Shown here piece by piece: positions 8,961 through 16,803 of a DNA stretch of 64,000 nucleotides; the stretch's first letter is position 1, and each line of letters begins with the position of its first letter. The notes beneath the pieces were generated by a model, which saw only the letters and a program-made list of their open reading frames with translations, made no database searches and was not told where the DNA came from. The stretch is taken from assembly GCA_944324165.1 (NCBI GenBank), contig CALUVG010000005.1, positions 29,350-93,349 on the forward strand, read 5' to 3'. The DNA comes from Candidatus Gastranaerophilales bacterium. GTDB lineage: Bacteria; Cyanobacteriota; Vampirovibrionia; Gastranaerophilales; Gastranaerophilaceae. A program made the position numbers and the translations under genes.

Positions 8961-10301
8961 ATGAAAGAAAACAATAGACATATACCTGTAAATAAATTAT
9001 TGCTGGCATTAGGCGAAAATACAAAATTAGAAGTTAATGAGTGGGCAAAAAACGCCTGTTACCATGGTCTCGGCAGTGCTTTCAACAAAAAATGGATGGC
9101 AAATATTACACCGGTTGCATTATTAAGACTTTCTGTAAAAGAAAATGTTAATATAATTGCCACCTTAAGTGAAAGCGGAATATTTTATGAGCACTTTCCC
9201 GAACACATAGAAACGCCGAATTACGGTGATAAATGGGGACGGCTTGCAAATTATATAGAAATTAACGACAGAGCAATAGCCACAATGGACGGAGGCTGCA
9301 CCTGCAAAGGCATTTTAAGCTGTATAAAACTGCTTGCGGCAATTCCGCCTTCAGCAAAAAGCTGGGCAAATTGCATTATTCTGTCACAAATCTGGCAGAA
9401 TATTTATGGAGATGCATACGAGAAAGGACTTTTTGAAGAAAACTCTATATATGGTCTGAGATTAAATACTTCTTATAGCGATAATATTATTGATTATTCA
9501 ATTGTTGATAAAATATCCCCTGACGAACAATTGAAAGCATTTGTTGATTTAGCACATTTTAGAGGAATAAAAACAGGATTCAGGCAGGTCATTTCAGCAG
9601 ACCAGATGAAGGTTGCTTATCCTGATCACGAAGAAACTTTTAGCTGGTGTAATCCTGAACATGTTGAAATATACATTAATGAAAATGTTAAATTAATGAA
9701 ACTAGGGTTTGAATGCATGTTTATAGATTCTGCAAAGCATATAGGCGGTTATGACTGCGCCAATTACACAGGCGTCGGTGATTTACCTGAATATCCGCAA
9801 ATGCAATACATACTTAACGAAATTCGGATAAGAAGCGGCAAAACAGATATTAGTTTTGTCGGAGAAAAAAGTTCAGATGACTTTGAACGATACAGATTAA
9901 TGGGACTTACCGCAGGAACAGATTTTATAACAGGTGATGATTTTTATGCTGTAAGGCAATTATCAGAACGCCTGAAATACTTTCGGGATTACGCCCCCGG
10001 AGTTGAAGTCTCCAATGACAACAACGAAGGCGGCATGAGTTATGAGCAGCGTTTAAATCGCATTAATACAGCTCTTTTTGCATTTTATCTTGCAAGTGAC
10101 AAACTCCCGAGTTTTATGCAGATGAACGATTTATTCCCTCTGCGTTATGACACAAGCACGCATCATCTTATGATGACTAATCCGTCTTATTCAACTGACG
10201 GTTCTGCCGAAAGCCACTGGGATAATCTTTTTGCCAGAGATGACGGCAGGTATTACAACCACAAAGTAGGTGAGCTTTTTGCACATGCATTAAGCCTTTA
10301 A
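8961..10301 (+). CDS. glycoside hydrolase family 13-like (alpha-amylase-fold) protein
   Basis: The ATG at 8961 is preferred over an upstream TTG. The 446-residue product shows alpha-amylase-like signatures: EQLKAFVDLAHFRGIKTGFR (strand 3 region), CMFIDSAKHIGGYD around residue 250, where the Asp matches the GH13 nucleophile position, and SFVGEKSSDDFERY, where Glu matches the acid/base position. No signal peptide is seen, so it is probably cytoplasmic. It lacks the full GH13 N-terminal strand motifs, so it is a divergent member. It precedes the ferritin-like gene by 21 bp, suggesting co-transcription. Confidence 0.6.
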   Translation: MKENNRHIPVNKLLLALGENTKLEVNEWAKNACYHGLGSAFNKKWMANITPVALLRLSVKENVNIIATLSESGIFYEHFPEHIETPNYGDKWGRLANYIEINDRAIATMDGGCTCKGILSCIKLLAAIPPSAKSWANCIILSQIWQNIYGDAYEKGLFEENSIYGLRLNTSYSDNIIDYSIVDKISPDEQLKAFVDLAHFRGIKTGFRQVISADQMKVAYPDHEETFSWCNPEHVEIYINENVKLMKLGFECMFIDSAKHIGGYDCANYTGVGDLPEYPQMQYILNEIRIRSGKTDISFVGEKSSDDFERYRLMGLTAGTDFITGDDFYAVRQLSERLKYFRDYAPGVEVSNDNNEGGMSYEQRLNRINTALFAFYLASDKLPSFMQMNDLFPLRYDTSTHHLMMTNPSYSTDGSAESHWDNLFARDDGRYYNHKVGELFAHALSL

Positions 10302-10322
10302 TAAAAAAGAAAGGATAAAAAA

Positions 10323-11627
10323 ATGAGTTTTAATCCATTACAAGAAAAAGGTATTCCTTTAGAAAAACAAATACGCACATGGCATGATATTGTCAAAAGA
10401 CCATTCAACAAGTACGAAGTAAATTGTTACTCAAGAACAAGACAAATTTTACTTAATGGTATAGAAGTTGAAGCGTGGAATTTTAAACACAATTTAAGCA
10501 GAACTTGTTCTGACCCTGAAACAAGAAAACTTATTGCGCTAACAAGGCGTATAGAAGACATGCAGCAGACAACCGTAAACTGGCTGACACCGGCATGTCA
10601 GACAGTTCTTGAAACAACTCTTGGATACGAACAGGTCGCAGTTGACTTAACAGCATGGCTTGCCCAGAATGAACCTGATGATTATGTAAGAGAAACATTT
10701 AATTTCGGGTTATTAGAAGATTTTGACCATTTATACAGATACAGTCAATGGGCTTATATGATGGAGGGCAGCGATCCTAATAATATTCTGCAAGGGATGA
10801 CCGATGTTGTTGTCGGCAGACCAACCCAAAATCATCACAATTGTAATGCGTTACGTCTTAGAAAACACTACGACAGAATGACTGCTGATCCACAGACAAA
10901 AGTTAATATCTACACACTTGTTTCCGGCGAACAACAGACACATAACTTCTACGCTGAACACGGCATGATGTATGCAAATGACGACTTAAGAAGAACTTAC
11001 GGTGAAATTTGTGATGTTGAAGAAGAACACGTTACAATGTACGAATCCCTGATTGATCCGGATGAAACACCTTATGAAAAACTTCTTCTGCACGAATTTA
11101 CAGAAGTCTGCAACTACTACAACTGTTACAAAGACGAAGAAGATGACAAACTTAAACAGGTATGGGAAGAATTTCTCGGATTTGAATTAGGTCATCTGCA
11201 AATAGCAGCAGATTTATTCAAAAAACACGAAAACAGAGATCCTGAAGAAGTTATTGGCGAAAAAGTTGTTCTTCCGTGTCATTTTGAAAGTCAGAAAGAA
11301 TATGTCACAAATATTCTGGAAAACGAAATAGATAAACGCCTTGCGCCTGACGATGAAATGTCTTACACAACAATAAGCAAACTGCCTGATGATTGGAAAA
11401 GCTACAATGTACAGGAAAAAGTAGGTCTTGAAGGTGCCCCTACAGAAGAAACTGTAAGATTAATCAAAGAATCAATAAATCGTGATATTGTTTCTGCGGA
11501 CAAAAAGTTAATCCATAAACAGCCGGATTTGGTAAAACGCGGCTTGGAAGAACGTGCACAGGCTCCAAATACCGTAGGCTATGAAGACTACAAAGAAATG
11601 GATAAAGTCGATTTAATGGAATTTTAA
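10323..11627 (+). CDS. ferritin-like (diiron four-helix) domain protein, 434 aa
   Basis: A good RBS (AAAGGA) precedes the ATG. The sequence is helical and acidic, with EDFDHLYRYSQWAYMM (residues 137-152) and DVEEEHVTMYESL (residues 229-241) resembling the E-x-x-H halves of a ferritin-like diiron site. Further helices have HEFTEVCNYYNCY and FELGHLQIAADLF. Possible functions include an oxidase, oxygenase or manganese-catalase relative; none can be assigned. It lies between the GH13-like gene and a one-helix membrane protein in a likely operon that ends in a strong palindromic terminator. Confidence 0.6.
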   Translation: MSFNPLQEKGIPLEKQIRTWHDIVKRPFNKYEVNCYSRTRQILLNGIEVEAWNFKHNLSRTCSDPETRKLIALTRRIEDMQQTTVNWLTPACQTVLETTLGYEQVAVDLTAWLAQNEPDDYVRETFNFGLLEDFDHLYRYSQWAYMMEGSDPNNILQGMTDVVVGRPTQNHHNCNALRLRKHYDRMTADPQTKVNIYTLVSGEQQTHNFYAEHGMMYANDDLRRTYGEICDVEEEHVTMYESLIDPDETPYEKLLLHEFTEVCNYYNCYKDEEDDKLKQVWEEFLGFELGHLQIAADLFKKHENRDPEEVIGEKVVLPCHFESQKEYVTNILENEIDKRLAPDDEMSYTTISKLPDDWKSYNVQEKVGLEGAPTEETVRLIKESINRDIVSADKKLIHKQPDLVKRGLEERAQAPNTVGYEDYKEMDKVDLMEF

Positions 11628-11655
11628 AAAGACTTTTTCCATAGAAAGGAAAATT

Positions 11656-11952
11656 ATGCTAAAAAAAATCTTAAAAATTGGTGCATTTACGGCAATTGCA
11701 GCACTAGGTATAACAGCTTTGATACGCAGCAATTTATTTCCGAAATTAAAAGAGAAACTACATGATTACGATGTAGATTTTGAAAAAAAAAATTGCATAA
11801 AGAGACGTTTGCAGGTTATTGCAGATGTGATGCAAAAACGGATTAAGGAAATAGACTGCCGCACATCCTGTGAAAATCATAAACGCCGTCAGGAGGAATA
11901 TGATAAAATGAATTGGGATGAAAAAAAGATATCCCGCAAAGCTTTTTCATAA
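11656..11952 (+). CDS. small single-pass membrane protein
   Basis: The 98-residue protein has one hydrophobic segment (about residues 8-24, IGAFTAIAALGITALI) followed by a charged soluble tail with a coiled-coil look. The RBS AGAAAGGA precedes the ATG, 28 bp after the ferritin-like gene. It is probably membrane-anchored with a cytoplasmic tail. The family is not recognised. Confidence 0.7.
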   Translation: MLKKILKIGAFTAIAALGITALIRSNLFPKLKEKLHDYDVDFEKKNCIKRRLQVIADVMQKRIKEIDCRTSCENHKRRQEEYDKMNWDEKKISRKAFS

Positions 11953-11959
11953 GTCAGCG

Positions 11960-11990
11960 GGCGCCGCGGAAAATTTTCCGCGGCGCCTTT
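11960..11990 (+). terminator. GC-rich perfect-palindrome terminator
   Basis: A 28-bp perfect palindrome (left arm GGCGCCGCGGAAAA, 11960-11973) is followed by TTTATT. In RNA the inner A/T bases would form the loop over a 10-bp all-GC stem. It ends the 8961-11952 gene group. Confidence 0.85.
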
Positions 11991-12012
11991 ATTATATTCA
12001 AAAAAACCAAAC

Positions 12013-13101
12013 TTACGACTGATGCGTACATATGGTCATAAGATTAATTTTTTGGCTGCGATGGGCACCCTCATAATAAAAACCCAAACAAGAATTGTTA
12101 ATTATCCCAGAATATGTGGCCATACTGCTTGCCTCATCGTTTGTCCAGAAATCAATTCTATCATTTGATGAAGATGCTTTTAGAAACAAAGTCGCTTTGT
12201 CCGGATCCCATTTAAACGGGTTATTGCAAACACTATCATTACCAACCCATTCGAACCTTGAACTCAAATCGTCCGTTCCCAAAAGATATATCGCAAGATC
12301 TCTTGCTTGATCGGAACTTATAAGATTGTTCACACCTCCACAGGTTTTTATTGCTCCAGCCCAATAATCATTATCATCATAACAAGCTTCAATTCCTAAA
12401 TCGTCTTTTTGCTTATTACAATCTTCTAATGACATAGGGCTATAGCTGCCAGGGGCTAACACCTGTGTTATACACATTTTATCTGCTAATTCAGGTATTA
12501 AGCATACTACAGCTTCTTCCTTTCCTAATTTTGTTACGTTGATATTACTTATATCTTTTCCTATCGTATTCGGATTTTTGTTACCTGAGACATCATACAA
12601 TATCGCCATACTGGAGGCTGTTGCCGCAAACTGATTATTATATGGTTCCTGAGTTGTTTCAGGATTGTATGCAATAACTGCATTTACTCCGTTTGCAAAC
12701 TGCACAGCTACTGTATCTGTTCCCCAATCAAGCCCGAAACATTCCGCATCTTTTATTGTTGACATGTCAACCGGATCTTCATCTGCGTTTGCTATAACTT
12801 CATTTGTAAAACACTTTGTTATATTGTCATTATCGCAAACACGTGTAATTTTAATATACTTTTTGAGTTCATTCACAAAGTCCATGGTACTTGAGTAGCC
12901 CGCAAGCTTTTCTTCAGTGTTCATTTGTCTTGTTGCAACTTCAAGACGCTTTTCAAATACACTTTGGGCTGTGCTCCAGGCTCTGTCATTATAATGTTTT
13001 ATTAATGGCGGAAGTGCAAGTACTGCCACTATACCGATAATTGCGAGAGTAATTAAAACTTCTGCCAATGTAAATGCTTTCGTACTTATATTTTTTATCA
13101 T
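12013..13101 (-). CDS. type IV prepilin-like protein, 362 aa
   Basis: The N-terminus is a class III signal: short basic leader MIKNISTK, then A-FTLAEVLITLAIIGIVA with the conserved Glu at +5 of the mature form. The -1 residue is Ala instead of the usual Gly. The membrane/assembly helix is followed by a large extracellular domain rich in paired cysteines. A segment reading DVSGNKNPNTIGKD is shared in pattern with the prepilins at 32010 and 54648. Such subunits are processed by prepilin peptidase and built into pili or type II-secretion pseudopili. AGGAGG lies 8 nt before the start. It is divergent from the small HTH gene at 13203. Confidence 0.85.
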   Translation of the reverse strand: MIKNISTKAFTLAEVLITLAIIGIVAVLALPPLIKHYNDRAWSTAQSVFEKRLEVATRQMNTEEKLAGYSSTMDFVNELKKYIKITRVCDNDNITKCFTNEVIANADEDPVDMSTIKDAECFGLDWGTDTVAVQFANGVNAVIAYNPETTQEPYNNQFAATASSMAILYDVSGNKNPNTIGKDISNINVTKLGKEEAVVCLIPELADKMCITQVLAPGSYSPMSLEDCNKQKDDLGIEACYDDNDYWAGAIKTCGGVNNLISSDQARDLAIYLLGTDDLSSRFEWVGNDSVCNNPFKWDPDKATLFLKASSSNDRIDFWTNDEASSMATYSGIINNSCLGFYYEGAHRSQKINLMTICTHQS

Positions 13102-13138
13102 TTATACCTCCAATATTTCAAACTTTAATAAAATAAAT

Positions 13139-13161
13139 ATTGTATTATAGTTTGTTAATAT
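13139..13161. promoter_or_regulatory. candidate operator shared by two prepilin/HTH loci
   Basis: ATTGTATTATA followed by GTTTGTTAATAT closely matches 46682-46704 upstream of the paralogous HTH gene. It lies between the prepilin and HTH genes. Conservation at two loci suggests autoregulation. Confidence 0.45.
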
Positions 13162-13190
13162 CATAATTAGTAACTTTTGTCAACTATTCG

Positions 13191-13196
13191 TATAAT
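13191..13196 (+). promoter_or_regulatory. -10 box, leaderless HTH gene
   Basis: TATAAT ends 6 nt before the ATG at 13203. Confidence 0.6.
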
Positions 13197-13202
13197 TGAA
13201 AA

Positions 13203-13412
13203 ATGGACATCAGAAATGAATTAAAAAGCTTGATTGCAAAAAACGGCACTACTTTAAAAAAAGTGTGCGAATGTTTGACCCAAACAACCGGTAAAAATTA
13301 TATTGGAAATAACATAACAAACAAGTTACGCAGAAAAACGATTAAGTTTGAGGAAGTTCAGGAAATACTGACCGTTCTGGATTACCATATTGAATTTGTG
13401 CGTAATAAATAA
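13203..13412 (+). CDS. small HTH-like protein paired with prepilin gene
   Basis: The 69-residue protein reads as a small helix-turn-helix protein: TTLKKVCECLTQ, then NITNKLRRKTIKFEEVQEIL (residues 38-57), typical of phage-repressor-like recognition helices. It is a paralogue of the protein at 46732: both start MDIR, share NNLSKKLRNNTIKF-like cores, and end Y-x-I-x-F. It has its own promoter overlapping its start, with a motif upstream that recurs at the paralogue. It probably regulates itself and perhaps the divergent prepilin gene; that is inference. Confidence 0.7.
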   Translation: MDIRNELKSLIAKNGTTLKKVCECLTQTTGKNYIGNNITNKLRRKTIKFEEVQEILTVLDYHIEFVRNK

Positions 13413-13428
13413 CCGTAAAAATATGCTG

Positions 13429-14034
13429 CTAAATCAAATTCACCAAACCGGTAGAATGATCAAAGTGACATTTTGCAATATACAATTTGTCGTTTTGAAC
13501 AGCATCTCTGATTATTGTTGAACGCTCCATCAAAACATTTTCAACCCATATAGTATGTTGTTGAGCAAAATAATTGTGACAGGTAATATCTTCTTCTTTA
13601 TCCAAAACAGGATAAACACAATTCAATATGGATGTAAAATTCCCGTCTATTTGAGGGTAATGTTCTTTGGCATACTTCATAACCCCGCAATCATCATGTC
13701 CAAGCAAAATTAATAACGGAATTTGTAATTTTTTGACACCATATTCAATACTCTCGATTACGTTCGGTCCGGCTGTAATTCCCGCAACACGAACAACAAA
13801 AAGTTCGCCTATGCCGCAATCAAAAATTATTTCAGGAACAACGCGTGAATCAGAACAGCTTAAAACTAACGCATACGGCTCCTGATGAAATGCATATTTC
13901 TGCAAAGTTTCTAGCGTCATATTCTGCGCTGTCGGCGTGCCGTTTACAAATTTACGGTTGCCGTTCAATAACTTAATTAGCTCTTTTCTCGCCGCCTCAG
14001 GCATATTTTTTTCTAAATTATATTTATTATCCAT
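13429..14034 (-). CDS. can: beta-class carbonic anhydrase
   Basis: The 201-residue protein has the beta-carbonic anhydrase zinc site: Cys in SCSDSRV (residues 60-66, with the Asp-Arg dyad) and the His/Cys pair in GHDDCGVMKYA. It interconverts CO2 and bicarbonate in the cytoplasm to feed carboxylases and balance pH. The extended -10 TGTTAATAT ends 6 nt before the ATG, implying a leaderless message. It stands alone between the HTH gene and the divergent glycosyltransferase gene. Confidence 0.94.
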   Translation of the reverse strand: MDNKYNLEKNMPEAARKELIKLLNGNRKFVNGTPTAQNMTLETLQKYAFHQEPYALVLSCSDSRVVPEIIFDCGIGELFVVRVAGITAGPNVIESIEYGVKKLQIPLLILLGHDDCGVMKYAKEHYPQIDGNFTSILNCVYPVLDKEEDITCHNYFAQQHTIWVENVLMERSTIIRDAVQNDKLYIAKCHFDHSTGLVNLI

Positions 14035-14040
14035 AAATAT

Positions 14041-14049
14041 ATATTAACA
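14041..14049 (-). promoter_or_regulatory. extended -10 box of carbonic anhydrase gene
   Basis: On the minus strand TGTTAATAT ends 6 nt before the ATG at 14034. Confidence 0.6.
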
Positions 14050-14133
14050 TAAATTTACCAATTTTCGCCATTGTCAGATAGATTATGTTATAATTTTTAA
14101 TGTTGGAGATTACTTAAAACAGGGATGATTATT

Positions 14134-15822
14134 ATGAGCTTTACTCAAATAAAAACTTTTGTAAAAAATCACGCTGACTGGTTTACATTTATCGGGTTGT
14201 GTATATTGTTTTACTTTATATTTTTTCACAACATCGGCAATTACGCGCTTATGGATGTTGATGAGACCAGATATGTTGCAATGTCACGTGATATGTTTCA
14301 CAGTAAAAACTTTTTGACATTGTATTTAAACGGGGATTATTTTTTTGAAAAACCTCCTCTTTATTTTTGGGGTGAATGTCTCTCTTTTGCAATATTTGGC
14401 AAAGTCAATGAATTTACTGCGAGATTTCCTGTAGCTTTTTATGGAATGATGTCCTGCTTTTTACTTTATTTTACAGGCAAAAAAATTGTATCACGAGAGT
14501 TTGGCGTCATATCATCACTGATACTTGCCACAAGTATGGAGTTTACAATACTCGCGAAATTCGCAATACTTGATATTGTGGTTTCAACCTGTGTTGCTTT
14601 TGCTGTAATGTTTGGCTTTATTACTTATTTTTGCCGTGAAAGCAGAAGAAAATATTACTGGTGGCTTTTTTATATCTTCTCAGGACTTGCCGTAATGGCA
14701 AAAGGCATCCCGGGATTTGTGCTGCCATTTGGAACAATGTTCTTTATCGGGCTTGTTACTAATAAATTAAAATCTTATTTTAAACCTAAATATTTCGTGG
14801 TTGGTATGATTTTATTTTTACTGGTAGTTCTACCGTGGCATTTGATAATGTTTAAACTGCATGACCCGCTTTTCTGGAATGAATATATAATTAAACATCA
14901 TATAAACAGATTTTTCTCTTCCTCCCAAATACAAAGGGATGAACCATTCTATTTTTATATATTTACGCTGCTGTGGGGATTAATACCGTGGGTATTTTCG
15001 GCAATTGCTGTCGGTGTTACAAAGTTAAAAGCCTTCAAAAAAATCTCTTATGACAATTTGAACATACAACAAAAATACCTGTTGTTTAACTGGGTTGGAT
15101 TTCTGGTAACATTTATTTTCTTCTCAATATCGGAAACAAAACTTATTACTTACATTTTGCCTATATATTTCTTTACGGCAAACATTTTAGGTTATGTTTG
15201 GAAAGAATATATAGACAATGATAAACATAAAAAAGCTATAAATCTTTCCGTTTATATTGTCGGCGGGATAATGATTTTTGCAGGTATTGCCGCAATGTTT
15301 ACAAAATACTACCTGCCGGCACAGTTGTATCAAGACATTTTAAACGCTAAGTGGCTGTGTATAGGACTTGTTTTATTCCTTGGTATCTCAAGCATTATTT
15401 GTGCCTTAAAAAACTGCAAACGCGGAGTATTCTTCACATATGTAATCTTTATGACTCTGCTTTCAGCTTTTGGCACTAAAGAGCTTTTCAATATTGATTA
15501 CAAATTTGGACAAAATGATATTATGGAATATGCAGAATACGCCAAAGAACACAATAATGAAGTTGTAATATTTGGTTATGGTAAAAAATATTCGCTGCTT
15601 TATTATCTCGGGCGTCATGTTACCTTTGAAGTTACCAACAATTATCCGTATCTTGATAAGGCATTAAACAATAAAAATACTTTATTCATAATCCGTAAAG
15701 ATGAATATCATGATATTGCCCAAAACGAAGACGACTTTGAAATAATCAAAGCCGGTAGAAAATACCTCTTGATTAGAGGTAAAGAAAATGGTCAGCAAGG
15801 GAAAAATTTAAGGTTTGAATAG
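14134..15822 (+). CDS. PMT/ArnT-type membrane glycosyltransferase
   Basis: The start at 14134 is chosen because AGGGA lies 8 nt upstream; an ATG 9 nt earlier would overlap that RBS. The 562-residue protein has about 11 membrane helices. The first periplasmic loop contains MDVDETRYVAMSRDM, matching the catalytic D-E-x-R-Y loop of GT-C/ArnT enzymes, and FFEKPPLYFW, the conserved KPPL motif. It most likely moves a sugar from a polyprenyl-phosphate donor to lipid A or protein. The short soluble C-terminal domain is usual. A TATAAT about 40 nt upstream is the probable promoter. Confidence 0.87.
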   Translation: MSFTQIKTFVKNHADWFTFIGLCILFYFIFFHNIGNYALMDVDETRYVAMSRDMFHSKNFLTLYLNGDYFFEKPPLYFWGECLSFAIFGKVNEFTARFPVAFYGMMSCFLLYFTGKKIVSREFGVISSLILATSMEFTILAKFAILDIVVSTCVAFAVMFGFITYFCRESRRKYYWWLFYIFSGLAVMAKGIPGFVLPFGTMFFIGLVTNKLKSYFKPKYFVVGMILFLLVVLPWHLIMFKLHDPLFWNEYIIKHHINRFFSSSQIQRDEPFYFYIFTLLWGLIPWVFSAIAVGVTKLKAFKKISYDNLNIQQKYLLFNWVGFLVTFIFFSISETKLITYILPIYFFTANILGYVWKEYIDNDKHKKAINLSVYIVGGIMIFAGIAAMFTKYYLPAQLYQDILNAKWLCIGLVLFLGISSIICALKNCKRGVFFTYVIFMTLLSAFGTKELFNIDYKFGQNDIMEYAEYAKEHNNEVVIFGYGKKYSLLYYLGRHVTFEVTNNYPYLDKALNNKNTLFIIRKDEYHDIAQNEDDFEIIKAGRKYLLIRGKENGQQGKNLRFE

Positions 15823-15984
15823 ATCCCTTATACTGAATTTTCCCGCTTTTTCCTGATGAAATTCCAACATTTTTTTCATAATAGGATTTGTATGACGAAT
15901 AGCAGATGATTTGGAAACTTTTTCAACTTCATCTGTTTTTGTATTTTCTATTACTGTAAATTTTGATGATTTTCTCTCGTCCAT
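15808..15984 (-). CDS. 58-residue hypothetical protein
   Basis: This short frame was found by reading the minus strand. GAGG lies 6 nt before the ATG at 15984, and TATTATAAAT upstream can serve as a -10. The product is basic and charged: MDERKSSKFTVIENTKTDE at the start, MKKMLEFHQEKAGKFSIRDL near the end. It is soluble, without Cys or membrane segments. It overlaps the 3' end of the glycosyltransferase gene by 15 bp. The family is unknown; coding is likely because of the RBS and amino-acid composition. Confidence 0.55.
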   Translation of the reverse strand: MDERKSSKFTVIENTKTDEVEKVSKSSAIRHTNPIMKKMLEFHQEKAGKFSIRDLFKP

Positions 15985-16074
15985 ACGAAACCTCTATATT
16001 TATAATAAAAAGATTATTTATGAAAAATTGCCGGATTTGTATATAAAAATTATATATTTTTACAATGCTTAACA

Positions 16075-16794
16075 TCAACCGTGAAGCTTTGCTATTGTAA
16101 CATTAAAGACCTTTTCAATGTCAATACCGGAAAGAATATTCGCAATTAAATCATTTGGATTAACATTTTGAATATTATCAACATGATTAAATCTGCCAAG
16201 CACACATGTATCGGTATAAGTTTCTATAAGGTTAGGCATTGTTTTAACTTCTGCCGGACAATCTTGCTCTTTGTAATCATTTATGATTACCCCGCGAATG
16301 TTTAATCCTTCAATTTGAGCATGGTTAATAGTCATAAGTGTAGAAGTAACAGCAGAAGCCGTTGGCTTTATTATAAAAACAACCGGCAAATTCAGTTCTT
16401 TTATAAAATCTTTTTCAGAAAAATTAGGCGCAAAAGGCGTATTAATCCCTGATGTACCATCGGTTATAATACATTCATAACTCTTCATAATACTTTCGTA
16501 ATCACGCAAAATCAACTCCTTATCAATAAGCAAATTTTCTTCGGCTGCAGCAACAAAAGGGGTTGATTTACTCTTTAAAAGATAACTAAAATAAGTTTGT
16601 ATATAAGTATCAATTAATTTTACGAAAACTAAATCCGGAGATTGAAGATAACCGTTATTTTCCACAGCTCCGGTTTGAACAGGCTTGTAGACTGTTGTAT
16701 AATACCCCAGTCCCTGCATTGTTGCGGCTAATCCCGCTGTTATATAGATTTTATCCGAATCCGGTTCAATTTCCGTAACAAATAATTCTAACAT
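16075..16794 (-). CDS. BioD-like protein with degenerate P-loop
   Basis: The 239-residue protein aligns by eye with dethiobiotin synthetase. It keeps YYTTVYKPVQTGA (residues 31-43, substrate-binding), a DGTSGINTPF segment replacing the EGAGG motif, and VVFIIKPTASAVTSTLMTI, like the VVLV..p.lg.iN.tlLt segment. However, the N-terminal nucleotide loop, normally G-T-D-T-x-V-G-K-T, reads EIEPDSDKI, losing the glycines and the Thr after Lys. It may be inactive as an ATPase or bind another ligand. It follows xerC by 9 bp in the same transcript. No other biotin genes are in the window. Confidence 0.7.
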   Translation of the reverse strand: MLELFVTEIEPDSDKIYITAGLAATMQGLGYYTTVYKPVQTGAVENNGYLQSPDLVFVKLIDTYIQTYFSYLLKSKSTPFVAAAEENLLIDKELILRDYESIMKSYECIITDGTSGINTPFAPNFSEKDFIKELNLPVVFIIKPTASAVTSTLMTINHAQIEGLNIRGVIINDYKEQDCPAEVKTMPNLIETYTDTCVLGRFNHVDNIQNVNPNDLIANILSGIDIEKVFNVTIAKLHG

Positions 16795-16803
16795 TAATTA
16801 CCT

